Assembly (NCBI GenBank): GCA_018342105.1
Contig: JAFIRS010001431.1
Coordinates: forward strand, 1 to 64,000
Source of the DNA: Gonioctena quinquepunctata
Taxonomy: Eukaryota; Arthropoda; Insecta; Coleoptera; Chrysomelidae
Reading direction: 5' to 3'
DNA: 64,000 nucleotides
The first letter of the stretch is position 1. Every line of letters begins with the position of its first letter. The position numbers and the translations under genes are program-made. Positions 55,082 to 64,000 of this stretch are shown piece by piece. Below the pieces are notes generated by a model. That model had not been told where the DNA came from. It saw only the letters and a program-made list of their open reading frames with translations, and made no database searches.

Positions 55082-57344
55082 CAGGGTGATTCAAAAGTAT
55101 TTCGACAAACTCCAGGAGATGATTCCTCAGAATATTCTAATATGAATTTTCCAAATAAATATATGTCTGGAAATGCTTCGTTTCCAAGATACAGGGTGTT
55201 AAAGTTTTATTTTTATTTTAGTTTTTTTTTAAATAACTTTGGAAATACTGATCTTGATCAAACGAAAATTGGTATTGAGAGGTTTTTTGAGTAGTCGAAT
55301 TCAAACCCGATGATGTTATTACTCTTACTCGTAGGGGGCGCCACCTACACGTCTTTATCTTTTTTGAAGATTTATAACTATTTTGAGCGTACTTCTAACA
55401 CATTTTTCAGTCAAAAAATCAATCACTCTATCATATCTACGTAAAAAAGCAATATTTGTTATAAGTCGCTATAAGCAACCGTTTTCTTGATATTTGGACT
55501 TGAAAATTTCAAGTCAATTATTTGATAATCGATGCATGTTGAAGTTATTACCATATTATGCATTTTTCACAAGAATGATTAGGAAATGAATTCGACGTTT
55601 GAGTAAGTAGTTTTGTTAATTAGATATTATGTGACAGTTAAACGTATTGTTGTTTTGTTAAAGTTTATGTCAGATTTAAAACACAAATTGTGGAAAAATT
55701 TATTATTTAAACAATAATGCTCATGTAGCCGATATGCATTTCGTTTATGGCTTTGCGAATGGCAATGCGCGCGAAGCAAGACGTATTTACAAGGAGCGAT
55801 TTCCCAATCGAGTACTGCCTTCAGCTCCAAGATTTGCATGTCTCCACCGTCGTTTGGCAGAAATAGGAAGCTTCAAGAGGGCAGCTGATATTATTGGAAG
55901 ACCACGAGCAGTCCGAACCCCAGAATTGGAAGAAGCTGTTTTGAACGCTCTCGAGGAGAATCCAGAAACAAGTACAAGAATAATTGCTGAAGCTCTCAAT
56001 TCTACTCAGTCCACAGTTTGGAGAATTATCCACGGTCAACAATTTTATCCTTACCATATTCAAAGGGTATAAGCTCTTTTGCCACGAGAATTTCCCCAAC
56101 GCATTACTATGTGTCAGTGGTATTTGAGAAAATTGGCTGGAAATCCTCAATTTTTAAGATATGTACTCTTCACGGACGAGGCAAACTTCTCCCGAAATGC
56201 TATCACAAACTTTCATAACAACCAAGTTTGGGCTCTGGGAAATCCGCACGCAGTTAGTGAAAGACATAATCAATTTTCTGTTAATGTATGGGCGACTACT
56301 TCAGAATGTATCATTAGAAATCCGTATCCGCATGTGGTTTATGCATGATGGGGCTCCGGCCCATTTTAGCGTTGTAGCCAGGGAATTCCTTAACACTGTC
56401 CATCCAATTCGATGGATCGGTAGGGGTGTAGAAAAACCTAACCAGGCGTGGGCACCAAGGTTCCCAGACTTTTATTCTTGGGGACATTTGAGGTCACTAG
56501 TTTATAAAACTACAGAAGCGAACGAGGAAGATTCAAAAAACCGAATAGTAGACGCCTGTGAAACAATAAGAAACACACCAATAATTTTTGGGCGGGTACG
56601 AGATTCAATTACTAGAAGACTGAATGCCTGTATCTTCGCTGAAGGTGGACACTTTAAACAATTTATTTGGATACAATCTATTTTATTTTATTCCACATAT
56701 TAAACATTTCTTGAATCAAAATGTTGATATTTCTTGCAAATTGTATTGAAACAAATACAGATTTAGCACCCTTGATACAAAAATAACTATTTCAAACGAT
56801 TAAATAGAATAGGTGGCGCCTCCAACAAAAACCAAAACTACTCACTCAAACGTCAAATTTATTTCCTAAGAATTCTTGTGAAAAATGCAAAATAATGGTA
56901 ATAACTTCAACACGCATCGATTATCAAATAATCGACTTGAAATTTTCAAGTCCAAATATCCAGAAAACTTGTAACAGTGGTAGTTTCTTTACGTAGATAT
57001 GTTAGAGGAATTTATTTTTTTACTGAAAAATGTGCTAGAAGTACGCTCAAAAAGTTAGGAATCTTCAAAAAAGAAAAAGACGTGTAGGTGGCGCCCACTA
57101 CGACTAAGAGCGATAATAACATCAGGTTCGAATTTGACACCTCAAAAAACCTCTCATTCCCAATGTCGTTTAATTAAGGTCAGTATTTCGGAAATTATTT
57201 AAAAAAAACGAAAATAAAAATTAAACTTCAACACCTTGTATCTTGGAAACGAAGCGTTTCCGGACATTTATTTGGACAATTCATATTAGTATATTGTGAG
57301 GAACCGCCTCCTGAAGTTTGTCAAAGTACTTCTGAATCGCCCTG
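55082..57344 (+). mobile_element. Mariner-like element E with about 520-bp TIRs
   Basis: Termini CAGGGTGATTCAAAAGTA and CAGGGCGATTCAGAAGTA (read inward) are flanked by TA at 55080-55081 and 57345-57346. The inverted repeats extend to about 55600 and 56815 (shared GATTATCAAATAATCGAC-type blocks). One transposase gene lies between. Total length 2263 bp. Confidence 0.9.
55694..56703 (+). pseudogene. Mariner E transposase, internal deletion
   Basis: The inferred start is GTG at 55694, where sibling genes have ATGGAAAA; frame damage follows at once. The clean frame is 55734-56072: DMHFVYGFANGNAREARRIY, RFPNRVLPSAPR, GRPRAVRTPELEEAVLNALE and TSTRIIAEALNSTQSTVWRI. A TAA then interrupts after HIQRV. 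Catalytic blocks: VLFTDEANFSRN, NQFSVNVWATTS, MHDGAPAHFSVVAREFL, and a mutated third block (RFPDFYSWGHL, where siblings have RSPDLTPLDFFLWG). The strand between NVWA and the second aspartate is shortened, which indicates a deletion of roughly 100 bp. The end runs to a stop at 56701. Confidence 0.87.
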
Positions 57345-58044
57345 TAATTACTGAGAGCATCATCCAATATTCAACAATTCAACTTATCGAAAGAAAATTA
57401 AACAAGAGCCTGTTACTCGTCCTTATAGAAGGACAGTAGGTTGAAAATGAGTGAGAGATGGCAAGTATTGGAATATCATATCTGGAGGAGAATCAATAAA
57501 TGACTGCCAGAAGTTATTTCTTTCTGAAGACCCCTACAGAAGTTTTAATCACCTCCCAAATTCACTATTGTTCCTTCATAACTTTCACAACAGCTCTCAT
57601 CATAGTATTGACACAATTTTTCAATTCTCTTGAGATTAAATTCCAAATTGAGCTCGCCCCAAAGACGAAATGGTAGTTGAGTTCAGGATGGTCCCATTCA
57701 ACTGTTCCATCACTCATTTTTCCTGATATAATCCATTCCTCATATTGCAAGGGCGAAAGTTATAGCGCAAAGTTAAAAAGTTGAAACGTCATCCCTTGAT
57801 GGGGACGAATGCGCACCTGCGCATTTTTCCAACACGATAAATGAACTGGATAGACAAAGTAATCCATCTTCATTCTGTCTGCGTAGAATACAATTTGTTA
57901 GATGTTATGCCGTCAGAAACGTGTGATCCATGAGGTAATTTAAGCTGTTTGCGTTGATGGTTGGTGCTATCTATCAAAGCGATAATACAAGATGACGAAG
58001 GTGTTACTTAGGGTTGAAAGATATGGTATGAGTGACTAGATATA
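57345..58044. other. No recognisable feature
   Basis: Spacer of 0.7 kb between two mariner elements. Short ORFs only. Confidence 0.4.
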
Positions 58045-58356
58045 CAGTGCGCGTCAAAATTATGGAACAATTTCGATATTTCGCAAGCCATGTACTTTTG
58101 ACAAAAATCTTGAAATAGGTCGATTTTTAATTTAAAATGCCGATTTTTTTATGTATATTCTGAAGAGGTTATGTCACTGGTTTTGACATGGTGACGTAAT
58201 CGGTACTTTTTTTAAATTGGAATAGATGTCTTGTGATACCTCATCTGAAAGGCCTTTCAATACCACATTCAATGATAATAATTAATTAGATATTTTTTCA
58301 CAGGGTGAACAAAAATTAATATTTTATTTCAATAAGAGAACAACAAAATAGAACAG

Positions 58357-59409
58357 TTAAATAAGATGTTCGAAATGCCATCCACCAGTCTCTTGACAAT
58401 AAGCAAATCTACGGACACATTCCTCTTGCACATTGCGAATAACTTCCGGAGTAATTCTGTTAATTTCGATCCTAATTTGATTTTTCAACTCTTGTAGATT
58501 TTGCGGCCTATCTACATAGACCTTCGATTTCAAATAACCCCACAAGAAAAATCTAGGGGCGTAAGATCTGGAGATCTTGGGGGCCACTCTATCGGTCCGC
58601 GTCTACCAATCCACCTCCTAGGAAAACAGTTATTCAAAAACTCGCGAACATCACGTGCATAGTGCGGGGGTGCACCATCGTGTTGCAACCAAATACTTTC
58701 ATTCGGTGAGTTGGGATTGTTGGCGTTTGGAAATATACCGGCAAGGCTAGGTATGAGTTCATTTCTTGAAAATTCCAAGTAACGCTCCCCTGTGAGATTT
58801 CTTTCGAAGAAATACGGGCCAATAATCCTGTCGTTTATTATCACTACCCAAACATTGACTTTCTGAGGGTATTGAGTATGCCCGTCCATCATCCAGTGAG
58901 GATTATCCCTACTCCAATATCTGCAATTCTGAAAATTTACTGAATCATTTAGGCAAACGTAGCCTCATCGGAAAACAGAATTTGTTTTATAAAACGTGGA
59001 TTGCGGTTACACAAATCCTGCATTATTTCACAGAACCCCACACGGCGATCGGGATCATCATCATTGAGTTGTTGATGTAGCTGTACTTTGTATCGATGGT
59101 ACTTTTCTGCTTTTAGAATACTAACGTAATACAGAACTTTGGGATATGTCAAGGTCTGCTGCAATTTGTCGTGAAGTATTGTGAGGATTATTCTCTACAC
59201 CCAATAGAACATCAAGTTTCACGTTTTCTTCTATTTTAGGACGTCCAGCATTCGGAATATGTTTGACATGACCAGTTTCTCTAAATTTTTTCCCAATCTT
59301 ACTGACTGTTGAACGACTTCGCATTGAACAAGTCGCATACCTCTTGCTGAGTTCTGGTTCTATCTCCGCATCCAATACAAATCAAAATTTCCATGCGTTG
59401 GGTAGCCAT
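58357..59409 (-). pseudogene. Mariner F transposase, minus strand
   Basis: Starts at ATG 59407-59409 (MATQRMEILICIGCGD). Pieces in four frames follow: RSRSTVSKIGKKFRETGHVK, NTSRQIAADLDISQSSVLR, YKVQLHQQLNDDDPDRRVGF, ILFSDEATFA (first aspartate), NVWVVIINDRIIGPYFFERN, LQHDGAPPHYARDVREFL (second), RWIGRRGPIEWPPRSPDLTP (third, 36 residues after the second by my count) and the end CQETGGWHFEHLI. Domain order is complete, so only a few indels inactivate it. Stop at 58357. Confidence 0.88.
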
Positions 59410-59549
59410 AGCTTATTTTTAGAACCTTTTCACTTAGAATTTGTGAAGAATATTTGTTGATATTTCAACTTACATTTATTTGACACTAATTTGCCTATTA
59501 TGGCAATAATTTGTGACTGTCTTTTGTTTCCATTTCAGACTAGGAAATA

Positions 59550-59830
59550 GCTAACTATTGATATTTGGAAAGGATCCATTGGTGTAGTAGAGCACTGACT
59601 CACTAGTCTGCCAGGGCAGTCTACGGGATTGGAGCCTTGGCTCAAAAAATAAAATTTTGCATTTTTCAACACGCTTTTATTATCTCCACTTGTAACTAAA
59701 TAACTCACAATGTAATAAAATCTTGGAAGTGAATATTCACCCACTTCCAATCTTCCGAATAATCTGAAATTTGTCACACATATCAAGGACCGATGATAAT
59801 ACAAAAATTTCATAATCATAATGTAATAAT
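59550..59830 (+). mobile_element. Probable tRNA-derived SINE insert in mariner F
   Basis: The segment GGTGTAGTAGAGCACTGACT (A-box like) followed by CTACGGGATTGGAGCC (weak B-box like) and an AT-rich tail is unrelated to the mariner arms on either side. The tRNA resemblance is only moderate, and the borders are approximate. Confidence 0.4.
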
Positions 59831-59837
59831 GATAAAA

Positions 59838-60222
59838 ATATATTTTTCCAAACGCCAACAATCCTAACTCACTAAATGAAAGTATTTGGTTGCAACAAGA
59901 TGGTGCACCCCCGCACTATGCACGTGATGTTCGTGAGTTTTTGAATAACTGTTTTCCTAGGAAGTGTATTGGTAGACACGGACCGATAGAGTGGCCCCTA
60001 AGATCTGCAGATCTTACGCCCCTGGATTTTTTCTTTTGGGGTTATTTGAAATCGAAGGTCTATGTATATAGGCCGCAAAATCTACAAGAGTTGAAAAATC
60101 GAATTAGGATCGAAATTAACAGAATTACTCCGGAAGTTATTCGCAATGTGCAAGAGGAATGTGTCCGTAGATTTGCTTATTGTCAAGAGACTGGTGGATG
60201 GCATTCCGAACATCTTATTTAA
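59838..60222 (+). pseudogene. Inverted second copy of the mariner F transposase 3' end
   Basis: Reads QQDGAPPHYARDVREFLNNC, FPRKCIGRHGPIEWPLRSAD, LTPLDFFFWGYLKSKVY and ends GGWHSEHLI at 60222. It mirrors 58357-58735 with few changes (RW to KC, RSPD to RSAD). It holds the second and third catalytic blocks only. Confidence 0.88.
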
Positions 60223-60789
60223 CTGTTCTATTTTGTTGGATATAAAGTTATTCTCTTATTGAAATAGAATATTAATTTTTGTTCATCCTGTAAAAGTATA
60301 TCTAATTAATTATTATCATTGAATGCAGTTTGAAAGGCCTTTTCATATGAGGTATCACAAGACATCTATTCCAATTTAAAAAAAATACCGATTACGTCAC
60401 CATGTCAAAACCAGTGACAAAACCTCTTTAGAATATACATAACAAAATCAGTTTTTTAAATTAAAAATCGACCTATTTCAGGATTTTTGTCAAAAGTACA
60501 TGGCTTGCGAAATATCGAATTTGTTCCATAATTTTGACGCGCACTGTATGTTGGAATGGAGAAGCAAAGATCAACGTTAACGCTGCGATTCTATGTTTGT
60601 ATGTACATCTTAGAATTGAAGATATGGGGCTCATCAAGCTCTATCAAAAAAATTTAGGTAGTTGGCCAATACTGGTATAAAAATTTGGAATTGTTTTTTT
60701 TTCAATGTTTTTACAGCTGCCATTTTGAAACTACTCGATCGATTTGCCCTATCTTAGAATTTCGGAATCTCATCCGAGGTATTGATGAG

Positions 60790-61064
60790 AAGTATTTTTG
60801 TGTTCAATTCAACGAAATACCGATCCACGGTGGCCTCCTCGTTCGCCAGATCTAAGCCCGAAATAATTTCTTATGGGGATATTCGAAGCAAAAATTATGC
60901 TGGGATCGACCATTCGATAATGTTAAGGAGGTTGAAAATTCGATACGATTTCATTACAGAAATATTCTAGCAAATGTATTGCGATCTACACATAGTGAAT
61001 TTTATGATCGGACAATTGGATGCATTGAACGAAAAGCTGGACATACAGAGACGTTTCGATAGAT
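60790..61064 (+). pseudogene. Mariner-type transposase C-terminal remnant
   Basis: In shifting frames: DPRWPPRSPDLSP-like text at the start, FLWGYSKQKLCWDRPFDNVK, VENSIRYDFITEI, and the end IGCIERKAGHTETFR with a stop near 61062. It matches the third-aspartate block and tail of the DUF4817 mariner group but belongs to none of elements A to F. No TIR was identified. Confidence 0.7.
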
Positions 61065-61530
61065 TTTCTAACAAACATTTTTTGCATTTTAAATATTTTC
61101 TGTTCCGAGTTATTCCTATTTGTTAATTTTTTTGTTATAATAAAAATAAGACCGATGAAAATTGGCAAAATCATCGGCACCACATTTAAATACATCTGAA
61201 AACATTATATTATTGCCTTTGAGATTTGGATGCGTTTAGTGCATAAATTATCTATACATTATTTCGTTAATATTAATTTTAAATAATAATAATGTTTTCT
61301 TTCAACGCTCATCTGTTTTTTTCCAAGGGTATCCGCGATTATTTTAGTAATATTTCATGTTTGTCGGTTAATTTGTACAGTTTTCCAATAAACAGCAGAA
61401 ATAAAATTTTATATTTCAAATTAGAGATTTTCAATATGCATATTATCATTACTAATACACAAAGGGCATAATTCTCTAAATAAAACAATATTTTCCAAAT
61501 TTAAAATGAAAAATCTTAGAGAAAAAATCA
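61065..61530. other. No recognisable feature
   Basis: Very AT-rich spacer before the PLE2 remnant. Confidence 0.4.
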
Positions 61531-61539
61531 CTCATGTCG

Positions 61540-61830
61540 TCAATCTCTTCTAATGACTCAAATTGCAACGGTGTATACATAGATCAAACCTCACAGCATC
61601 TAGAAAATAGAATTAGAGCTCAAAAATATACAAAAACTGCTCAACTGCACAAAACAAACATAAAAAGAAATCAACCATGATTTCGATGAAAAAACAAAAA
61701 TTCTAGCAACCGAAAAACACACGGCAAAGAGATAATTCTCTGGAATGATATACATAAAAAATAATAAAAATGCCCTCAATGACAAGACCAACGTTAAAAA
61801 TCTAAGCAATGTATACCACAACATCATATG
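61540..61830 (+). pseudogene. PLE2 GIY-YIG endonuclease fragment
   Basis: Reads CNGVYIDQTSQHLENRIRAQ up to a TGA at about 61677. The next frame has DFDEKTKILATEKHTAKR, a TAA, then GMIYIKNNKNALNDKTNVKN and LSNVYHNII with stop at 61830. It aligns with PLE1 (CNQVYIGMTSQLLCNRLNGH ... NLSQLYHTIL). The VYIG motif is mutated to VYID. Confidence 0.82.
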
Positions 61831-61936
61831 ATAAAATCTCCCCTTTCATGATTTTTATTTTTAAAACCCTATAGTCCGAAACTCTGGTAACGTTCTAATA
61901 TGTCATGTTCAGTCTATATATGTAGGTATCCATGTA

Positions 61937-61938
61937 TA

Positions 61939-62013
<75 letters not shown>
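61937..62013. repeat. (TA)n microsatellite in PLE2 3' region
   Basis: Nearly pure TA tract inside the PLE2 3' non-coding part. Confidence 0.95.
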
Positions 62014-62014
<1 letters not shown>

Positions 62015-62556
62015 CTTTGATTTGGATTTGAATTAACTGTTCTTATATATCTGGTTTCACTGTGAAATTTAACTCGTTAACTCATATGTCATGTGTCTTA
62101 TATTCTAATTTGATTTTTACGTCTATTTCGAAACAAGTGTGTTGAGCACTTATCGATGCATCCGATATCTATTCATCATTGTTCATTGTTTATGTATCTG
62201 TTTTATATGATTTGAATAAATAAATATCTATATTGTTATATCCTTGTGAAGTTTCTTCCCCCCCTCCTATCATAAACTCACAACATATAAACAAAAATGA
62301 GAAAATATTGCCCTTTATAAAACCAGTCAAGCACAAGATGGCAGCAGTTACACTATTACAAAACCAAAGGCACATATAGCTAATAACTTGACATAGCATG
62401 TCAAATGTTGTCCTAACATTTCAACGCAGACTGACATATCTGGATGAGATTCAATACACATTTTATATGATTCCCATGTTGAAACAAACAGATTGGAATA
62501 AAAAACCTTTGAAAATTATTTTTTTTTTCACAGAAAAAAATATTTTTGTAAATAAA

Positions 62557-62596
62557 AATCTGAAGAAGCCTGGAGGCCTCCAGACGAAACGTAATT
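62557..62596 (+). ncRNA. Hammerhead-type motif in PLE2 3' region
   Basis: CTGAAGA (62560-62566) and GAAAC (62586-62590). Stem I pairs AAU with AUU next to the core, with further pairs beyond one mismatch. Stem II contains the perfect 14-base palindrome CTGGAGGCCTCCAG, offset from the core by mismatches. Stem III is the minimal ACGU and the triplet GUA. It is on the coding strand of PLE2. Confidence 0.55.
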
Positions 62597-62754
62597 ATAA
62601 TTTCATGAAAACACCGTTTTTCTGTTTCAAAAGAACCTAAATCCCGAGAAAAAACAAATTCCTATATTTATAGGCGGGTAGTATTTGCTGACTAGTTAGT
62701 ACAAAACGAGGGATATTGGGGTTTGCAGTAATGAAAAAGTAAACTCTTCAAGGT

Positions 62755-62798
62755 TCATCCACGCTTTCGGAATTGTTTATTTCCATCATCAGGAAAAC
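62755..62798 (-). ncRNA. Hammerhead-like motif, imperfect
   Basis: Minus-strand CTGATGA, stem II GGAA with TTCC around an A-rich loop, then GAAAGCGTGG. The core halves are present, but the expected U-H cleavage position cannot be satisfied (G follows the only candidate U), so it is either decayed or only looks like a hammerhead. Confidence 0.35.
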
Positions 62799-62880
62799 TA
62801 CAATAGATATGAAATAAAACAACAGTAATATATATTACAAGAGAAAGATAAATTTGTTACGAATCCAAGAGAACTCACCA

Positions 62881-62923
62881 TCCGCCAACAGCTGTTTCAT
62901 GGTCTCCCAATCATCAGGACGGC
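62881..62923 (-). ncRNA. Type-I hammerhead ribozyme, array unit 1
   Basis: Core CTGATGA (62911-62917) and GAAA. Stem I GCCGUC with GGCGGA pairs over five positions. Stem II UGG with CCA is closed by the tetraloop GAGA. Stem III is the palindrome ACAGCUGU, and the triplet GUU. More pairing outside stem I (around a G-A mismatch) is possible. All core residues are present. Confidence 0.85.
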
Positions 62924-63218
62924 TTGTGGTCCCTCTCAAACTCGTATTAAATATCTCGTAGTGTTAATACACACCGGTAAGTAAAAAAATATGGAAAGCA
63001 TCAAATTATAGGTAGTGACACCTATAATCTGTGCGGTGAAGCTTGGACCTGTTGTCGTGGAATTTTAATGGCAAGATATTCGTGCACATTAATAGGTCGC
63101 CAACTATGTCAGCATAGGCCCACCCACGACATCAATAGTCGTACTCCTAGTGCGTGCCACCGCAAAAACAAATTAGAAGAGAAAGAGAAATTTGTTACGA
63201 ATCCAAGAGTACTCACCA

Positions 63219-63261
63219 TCCGCCAACAGCTGTTTCATGGTTCCCCAATCATCAGGACGGC
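63219..63261 (-). ncRNA. Type-I hammerhead ribozyme, array unit 2
   Basis: Identical core, stem I and stem III to unit 1. The stem II loop is GGAA instead of GAGA, so both are GNRA tetraloops. Change within a kept loop class argues for selection on the RNA fold. Confidence 0.85.
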
Positions 63262-63556
63262 TTGTGGTCTCTCTCAAACTCGTATCAAATATCTCGTAGT
63301 GTTAATACCCACCGGCAAGTACGAAAATATGGAAAGCATCAAATTATAGTTAGTGACACCTATAATCTGTGCGGTGAAGCTTAGACCTGTTGTCGTGGAG
63401 TTTTGATAGCACGATATTCGTGCACATTAATAGGTCGCCAACTATGTCAGCATAGGCCTACCCACAACATCAATAGTCGTACTCCTAGTGCGTGCAACCG
63501 CAAAAACAAATTACAAGAGAAAGAGAAATTTGTTACGAATCCAAGAGAACTCACCA

Positions 63557-63599
63557 TCCGCCAACAGCTGTTTCATGGTTTCCCAATCATCAGGATGGC
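63557..63599 (-). ncRNA. Hammerhead ribozyme, array unit 3
   Basis: Core, stem II (loop GAAA, again GNRA) and stem III are intact. One stem I position is changed (GATGGC on the plus strand instead of GACGGC), which creates an A-C mismatch and probably weakens the helix. Confidence 0.75.
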
Positions 63600-63788
63600 T
63601 TGTGGTCCCTCTCGAACTCGTATTGAATATCTCGTAGTGTTAATACCCACCGGCAAGTACAAATATATGGAAAGCATCAAATTATAGGTAGTGACACCTT
63701 TAATCTGTGCGGTGAAGCTTAGACCTGTTGTCGTGGAATTTTAATGGCACGATATTCATGCACATTAATAGGTCGCCAACTATGTCAG

Positions 63789-63830
63789 CCGTCCTGATGA
63801 TTGGGAAACCATGAAACAGCTGTTGGCGGA
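63789..63830 (+). ncRNA. Hammerhead ribozyme in the inverted end copy
   Basis: Plus-strand GCCGTC, CTGATGA (63794-63800), stem II with GAAA loop, GAAA (63813-63816), ACAGCTGT and GGCGGA. The complete minimal ribozyme is retained in the inverted terminal copy, so both strands of this insertion carry one. Confidence 0.82.
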
Positions 63831-63885
63831 TGGTGAGTTCTCTTGGATTCGTAACAGATTTCTCTTTCTCTTATAATTTCCATAG

Positions 63886-63886
<1 letters not shown>

Positions 63887-63929
<43 letters not shown>
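63887..63929. repeat. (TA)n microsatellite
   Basis: TA tract directly to the right of the ribozyme array, overlapping the possible target duplication. Confidence 0.95.
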
Positions 63930-63931
<2 letters not shown>

Positions 63932-64000
63932 TAGTGCAAAACATTATGCTACTCACAACTGTGTTGAGGTTGGTTCCAATGATGTTAAACATATTCATCT

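Larger units (their letters stand above)
58045..60546 (-). mobile_element. Mariner-like element F with inverted-duplicated transposase end
   Basis: Ends CAGTGCGCGTCAAAATTATG and complement, with TA at 58043-58044 and 60547-60548. The inverted arms are about 700 bp (58045-58740 and 59836-60546) and include not only the TIR but also the last third of the transposase, which is therefore present twice in opposite directions. A SINE-like insert of about 0.3 kb lies next to the inner edge of the right arm. Confidence 0.88.
61540..62640 (+). mobile_element. Penelope-like element PLE2, 3' end only
   Basis: GIY-YIG endonuclease remnant (61540-61830), then an AT-rich 3' region with a TA tract (61937-62013), then a hammerhead motif (62557-62596) on the same strand. 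The order matches PLE1 on the other strand at 17.3-18.2 kb. The reverse transcriptase is missing. Confidence 0.78.
62836..63883 (-). mobile_element. Tandem hammerhead-ribozyme array (retrozyme-like), 336-340-bp unit
   Basis: Three direct units start at about 62836, 63175 and 63511. The third is cut at about 63787, where the sequence turns into an inverted copy of the unit's ribozyme end (63789-63876). Flanks AGTAATATATAT occur at 62824-62835 and 63884-63895, a possible 12-bp target duplication in low-complexity sequence. Units match at most positions. ORFs read through the array only because the unit is a repeat; no protein is encoded. Unit length, type-I ribozymes and tandem layout fit the small metazoan retrozymes known to be linked with PLEs. 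Confidence 0.85.

Noticed and set aside
63068..63687. Two similar 93-94-codon ORFs in the ribozyme array
   Set aside because: Each simply spans one repeat unit, including the ribozyme on the other strand. The similarity is due to the tandem repeat, not to a gene family.
62836..63883. CRISPR-like repeated structure
   Set aside because: Whole units are repeated with no unique spacers, and the context is eukaryotic transposons.

Overview
The window looks like a gene-poor, AT-rich stretch of arthropod, most likely insect, nuclear DNA. The evidence is the mixture of mobile elements: mariner-like transposons with long terminal inverted repeats (TIRs), piggyBac, hAT, a copia element primed by an initiator-tRNA fragment, Jockey/CR1-type non-LTR retrotransposons, Penelope-like elements (PLEs), tRNA-derived SINE-like sequence and long (TA)n tracts. 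I could not fix the species or order. No intact single-copy host gene is visible. The host-derived pieces are an intronless, broken ubiquitin-specific protease copy (53.7-54.7 kb) and perhaps a zinc-finger fragment at the left edge. Boundaries were set by eye and most are good to within a few bases to a few tens of bases.

Layout. 0.3-0.6 kb: a cluster of TCAAGGTCA motifs. 0.6-14.1 kb: a deep nest. A foldback element (3.1-14.1 kb) holds a Jockey/CR1-type retrotransposon and a mariner-like element. The mariner holds a deleted non-LTR copy and a piggyBac with TTAA ends, and the piggyBac transposase gene is split by a tandem array carrying hammerhead ribozymes. 14.3-16.0 kb: a hAT remnant. 17.0-19.7 kb: a ribozyme fragment and a 5'-truncated PLE (reverse transcriptase plus GIY-YIG). 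19.7-23.4 kb: a mariner deletion derivative, a 1.45-kb element inside a TA tract, and a copia 5' end. 24.5-27.6 kb: a 3-kb inverted-repeat element with tRNA-like arms. 27.6-29.6 kb: a decayed reverse transcriptase. 29.6-37.0 kb: a mariner holding two tandem transposase genes and a nearly intact non-LTR element. 37.0-39.8 kb: a mariner with roughly 630-bp TIRs. 41.8-45.1 kb: a CR1-like element interrupted by a second, almost identical copy of the 3.9-kb retrotransposon. 46-54 kb: Tc1, palindromic MITE, minisatellite and CR1-like remnants plus the USP copy. 55-61 kb: two more mariners, one with an inverted duplication of its transposase 3' end. 61.5-64 kb: a PLE 3' end and a tandem ribozyme array.

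The most interesting signal is a set of type-I hammerhead ribozyme (HHR) motifs. At least five sequence families keep the core CUGANGA...GAAA, a very short self-complementary stem III (ACGU, ACAGCUGU or ACCGGU), and a GUH cleavage triplet. Most also have a pairing stem I. Two families occur as tandem repeats of about 336-340 and 536-538 bp. Each array is flanked by a 12-bp direct repeat and ends in an inverted partial copy. This fits what is known of PLE-linked metazoan retrozymes, and two PLE relics here carry an HHR downstream of the GIY-YIG domain. The likely arrangement is that PLE enzymes mobilise the small ribozyme repeats, and that these sit in or next to TA tracts. The mobilisation step is inference; the motifs, pairings and repeats are read directly from the sequence.
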